Assembly (NCBI GenBank): GCA_019912395.1
Contig: JAIOIH010000081.1
Span: 1-42,906, forward strand
Reading direction: 5' to 3'
Source: Flavobacteriales bacterium
GTDB lineage: Bacteria; Bacteroidota; Bacteroidia; Flavobacteriales_F; PHOS-HE28
Length of the DNA: 42,906 nt
The notes below the pieces were generated by a model, which saw only the letters and a program-made list of their open reading frames with translations, searched no databases and was not told where the DNA came from. The position numbers and the translations under genes were made by a program. Position 1 is the stretch's first letter; every line of letters begins with the position of its first letter. This document shows positions 40,460 through 42,906 of the stretch, one piece after another.

Positions 40460-40499
40460 AAAGGCACGAGCGTGGACTCTCGCGCCAGAATGGGGGGCC
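40460..40499. repeat. REP-like palindrome AAAGGCACGAGCGTG...CTCGCGCC
   Basis: A near copy of 36729-36765, with GGACTCTCGCGCC in place of GACGCTCGCGCC. It lies between the lipoprotein gene's stop and the CpXC leader, a position where such repeats may act as transcription attenuators. Confidence 0.6.
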
Positions 40500-40505
40500 A
40501 CAACC

Positions 40506-41396
40506 TCAGTGCATCTTCGCTTCGATCGCTTGCAACTCCTCAGGATGCTTGTCAAAGTATTCAGCACATTCGTTTCCCGTCCAATCTGCTCGTTGACCAA
40601 CGAAATCCAGAACGAGGTCCGGATCGAAGTCGAGTACTATTGAAGCCTTTGACGCATCCCCAACATAGCTCGTGTAGAAGGTGAAAGATTTGCTCGATCC
40701 ATTCTCGATCGGATCATAGGAAATGTACCCATCGTCACTGGTAATCTCATTTCCGATACGGTCCTTGTAGATGACCTTATACTTCAGGCGTGGAATACTA
40801 AAGCCGGACTGGTTCTGGACGATCCCCTTTCCGGATGCGCTTCCAGCATAACCGCTTTCCCATGACCAACCGGACACCGTGCATCCATCATGCAGCTTGT
40901 TCAACAGCTCAGCCGCCTGATCGACCTTAATGGTCGAAGCCTTCGCCATTCCGAACAGGACTGATTGGTCAAGGGTATCCTCCTTCGCGATGCAGCCTGT
41001 TCCGAGGCCGACCTTGTAGTCATCATCGCTCGCGAAGTCCGTTAGTCCCGATGAGTTGACGATGGACATACTTTCATCTTCATTGGTCTTCAACAGCAAG
41101 TAGATGGCCTTCTCGGTCTTCTTCCCAAATCCATTGGTGAAGTGATTATCGACCGTTACGATGAAGAGCGAGTCCAGATGGACCACTCCTTTTACAAGGG
41201 CTGAATCCGACTTATAGTAAGTAGTGAGGTTGCTGAATTTTGGGTAAAGGACCGCAGCCTTCGCTTCATCACTGTTCCGGATTGCTTGAAAGAATTGCAG
41301 CGCCGTAGCGGATGCTTCCTTCTTAAGCTTGGATTCAGAGCAACTGGAGATCAGCACGACGCAAGAAGCAAGGCAGAGGAGTTGTGAGGTTCGCAT
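40506..41396 (-). CDS. Lipoprotein of unknown function
   Basis: A 296-residue lipoprotein: signal MRTSQLLCLASCVVLISSC with lipobox ISSC, then SESKLKKEAS. The first part after the anchor (ATALQFFQAIRNSDEAKAA, then YPKFSNLTTYYKSDS) looks like a helical NTF2/DUF4878-like module, and the second part (SIPRLKYKVIYKDRIGNEIT) a beta-sandwich. Neither is certain. It has lower GC than the neighbouring blocks, as does the following HEPN gene, hinting that both came in together. No operon partner is clear. Confidence 0.72.
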   Translation of the reverse strand: MRTSQLLCLASCVVLISSCSESKLKKEASATALQFFQAIRNSDEAKAAVLYPKFSNLTTYYKSDSALVKGVVHLDSLFIVTVDNHFTNGFGKKTEKAIYLLLKTNEDESMSIVNSSGLTDFASDDDYKVGLGTGCIAKEDTLDQSVLFGMAKASTIKVDQAAELLNKLHDGCTVSGWSWESGYAGSASGKGIVQNQSGFSIPRLKYKVIYKDRIGNEITSDDGYISYDPIENGSSKSFTFYTSYVGDASKASIVLDFDPDLVLDFVGQRADWTGNECAEYFDKHPEELQAIEAKMH

Positions 41397-41553
41397 GGTG
41401 GGTCATATTTCGTTGGGGCACATGCAAATAAATGACCTTTTCTGGAAATCGGTCATTAGTGTGGTACACCACAAGTCGCTCCGGCCTGCTGGCTCACGAG
41501 CTCACATTCATGTGAACGAGAGCGTATCGCTTGCTTGAGTTCGTGTTAACCCG

Positions 41554-42805
41554 TCACCTTCGAAAGTCGATCACGATGGGTTTTGCAGAACCGACATCCT
41601 CAACTACGGTCTGCAAACGGACGCAATACGTGAAGCTCATAATAGCCGCACGAGTTAACTGCAGCAAATGCAAAGCCTTATCCCTGAACACTTCCAAGTC
41701 GACGGAAACTATTGACTCGTCGTCCAGCAGACCTAATGGATCTAAGGGTGCCTGTTCGTTGTCGATGAGCATGAAGAGGCCATGCTCCATTTTGTTTCGC
41801 CAAGTCTTGAATTCGCATAATTCGCCCCCCTCTTTCAAATCACAGGCTATGCTCACGAGTGCGGTGAGATGGTTGTTCTTTATCTCGAAAAACTTCTCCT
41901 TAACCTCCGTTTGGTCCCAGATAGTAGCGAAATAAACCTTCTTCTTGGGCTGAATGCTATATAGCTGGCATATTCCTTCCGCCAGTTTATCCAAGATGCC
42001 GTAACACTGGCGGTAGCTCGAGCGCAACATTTCCGTCGCTGGCTCAAGGGATTCACCCTCGAACAGTTCGGAGAACTTTGCGTCAAGAGTGAAATCGTTC
42101 TCCTCCTTGGCTGACTTGAAGTACATCCAGCGAGCCAAGGAATACTCGGACTTGACTCGATTCAAGAGCAATTCCAATCGAGGAACAACAGGGCCTAAAA
42201 GCATAAGCCGCGATGAACCGATCTGCAGGTCATCCCACTTCGCCGCGTCACAGGAACAATAAATCGCGTGCTCATTGAGTGTAAGAAAATTCTCAATGCT
42301 GAACCGGCGCTGCTCTGAAAGAGACTGGAACTCGACCAAGGACTCGCTGAGTTCCCTTTCGAGATCAGGGAGATCAAAGCCAAAGGATTTCAGCTTTGTC
42401 AAGGCTTGTTGCATCCGAAGCTCACAATGCTGTTTGAGTTTTGACGGAAGCGGTCCACAGTGAAGAGCTGAGCGGTAGCCATTATAGAGCTGCGCTATCA
42501 GGGATGCGGACAGCCCTCCGTTAGAAAAAATGGGAAGCATCCACAAAGCATCAGCACGAGAAACCAATGCCTGCGGAAATGCAGGTGACCTGCGCAGTAC
42601 TTGATCTAAGAACTGAATGGCTTCAAGTCGCCGTTCCAAAGAAATTAGGTGATTGGCAAGGTTGATGGCAATGTTATCTTGCAGGTCACCAGGTAGAACT
42701 GCTTTAAATGCCAACCAATAGAGAGCAAGAGATTCTTGTAGGGCCTCAGAAGCCTCATATGGTGAACGTGTAAGCTCCCCCAAGATCAGGTGTGCGGGAT
42801 AGTAG
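41554..42805 (-). pseudogene. LA2681-type HEPN-domain protein, 5' end lost at an IS3-family insertion
   Basis: A C-terminal HEPN domain carries the RNase-type motif RNKMEH (in FKTWRNKMEHGLFML), with the preceding helices IWDQTEVKEKFFEIKNNHLT and the end VIDFRR, matching the LA2681 HEPN group. The N-terminal part contains TPR-like helical repeats (NLANHLISLERRLEAIQFLD). HEPN proteins are often RNases in toxin or abortive-infection systems. The frame stays open to 42903, but the residues before about YYPAHLILGEL are read from the reverse strand of the IS, so the native start and first repeats are missing. GC is lower than in the housekeeping region, consistent with transfer. Confidence 0.7.
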
Positions 42806-42906
42806 AACCGCAAAATCAACCTGAACTTTGGGACAATGAGAAAGAGCAAATGGACGGAAGCGCAGATCGTGGCGATGCTGCGCGAGCATGAGCAAGGCCG
42901 CAAGGT
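42806..42906 (+). mobile_element. IS3-family insertion sequence, left end (continues past window)
   Basis: The start of an IS3-type element, recognised from its OrfA gene at 42836. The left tip lies between about 42805 and 42822; I cannot fix it because the other end and target duplication are outside the window. The insertion faces the HEPN gene head-on and removes its 5' end. Confidence 0.65.
42836..42906 (+). CDS. IS3-family transposase OrfA (partial, N-terminus)
   Basis: Translates as MRKSKWTEAQIVAMLREHEQ and on to GRK before the window ends. This matches the start of IS3-family OrfA helix-turn-helix proteins (M-[RK]-[KR]-[SR]-[KR]-[FW]-[TS]-x-x-QI-[VI]). The fragment is too short to name the subgroup. 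The ATG is followed by an unbroken frame to the window edge. Confidence 0.75.
   Translation, partial: MRKSKWTEAQIVAMLREHEQGRK

Overview
The window looks like a chromosomal segment of a fairly high-GC member of the Bacteroidota, probably an environmental Flavobacteriales-like lineage. The evidence is: two secreted proteins with type IX secretion (T9SS) C-terminal sorting domains; a TonB receptor with a carboxypeptidase-regulatory-like N-terminal domain; an OlsF-like bifunctional aminolipid synthase; few convincing Shine-Dalgarno sites; and Bacteroidota-type promoters with a TAnnTTTG -7 box, often only 4-7 nt from the ATG.

Layout. 1-5.5 kb, minus strand: a serine hydrolase with a run-on tail, a small kinase-like gene, and a DoxX / pirin / AraC cluster, with repetitive elements between them. 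A 16-codon remnant resembling the N-terminus of a C5-cytosine methyltransferase lies at 5.2 kb. 5.8-8.6 kb: a T9SS-sorted protein gene split by a complete IS1182-family element (6186-8015) with 8-bp target duplications. 9.3-14.3 kb: a metal-homeostasis locus with a DtxR/MntR-like repressor, an Nramp transporter fused to a universal-stress domain, and a divergent TonB receptor; both promoters carry TTAG-N6-CTAA sites. 14.5-23.9 kb: housekeeping and mixed genes, namely a CynX-like permease, FtsH, PyrD, a YCF48-like T9SS protein, HMG-CoA lyase, an XRE/S24 regulator, a lipoprotein and a SpoT-like HD protein. 24-32.7 kb: two M49-like lipoprotein metallopeptidases on either side of tRNA-Leu(CAG), an M23/LysM hydrolase, a transglutaminase-like protein and the OlsF-like acyltransferase. 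32.7-42.9 kb is an accessory, decaying zone: a truncated peroxiredoxin-like gene, an Fn3 protein, a 21-bp minisatellite, a GIY-YIG gene embedded in palindromic repeat arrays, a frameshifted HIRAN gene, a CpXC protein, a lipoprotein, and a HEPN (LA2681-type) gene whose 5' end is lost at an incoming IS3-family element.

The strongest themes are mobile and repetitive DNA. REPIN-like paired palindromes differ in length by exactly two 11-mers. A GGCACGAG...CTCGCGCC palindrome family lies at the break points of several damaged genes. Four tandem arrays have periods of 7 or 21 bp, two of them starting within 10 bp of a stop codon. I see no CRISPR array, prophage or intact defence operon. All functional calls rest on reading motifs by eye; no database search was run.
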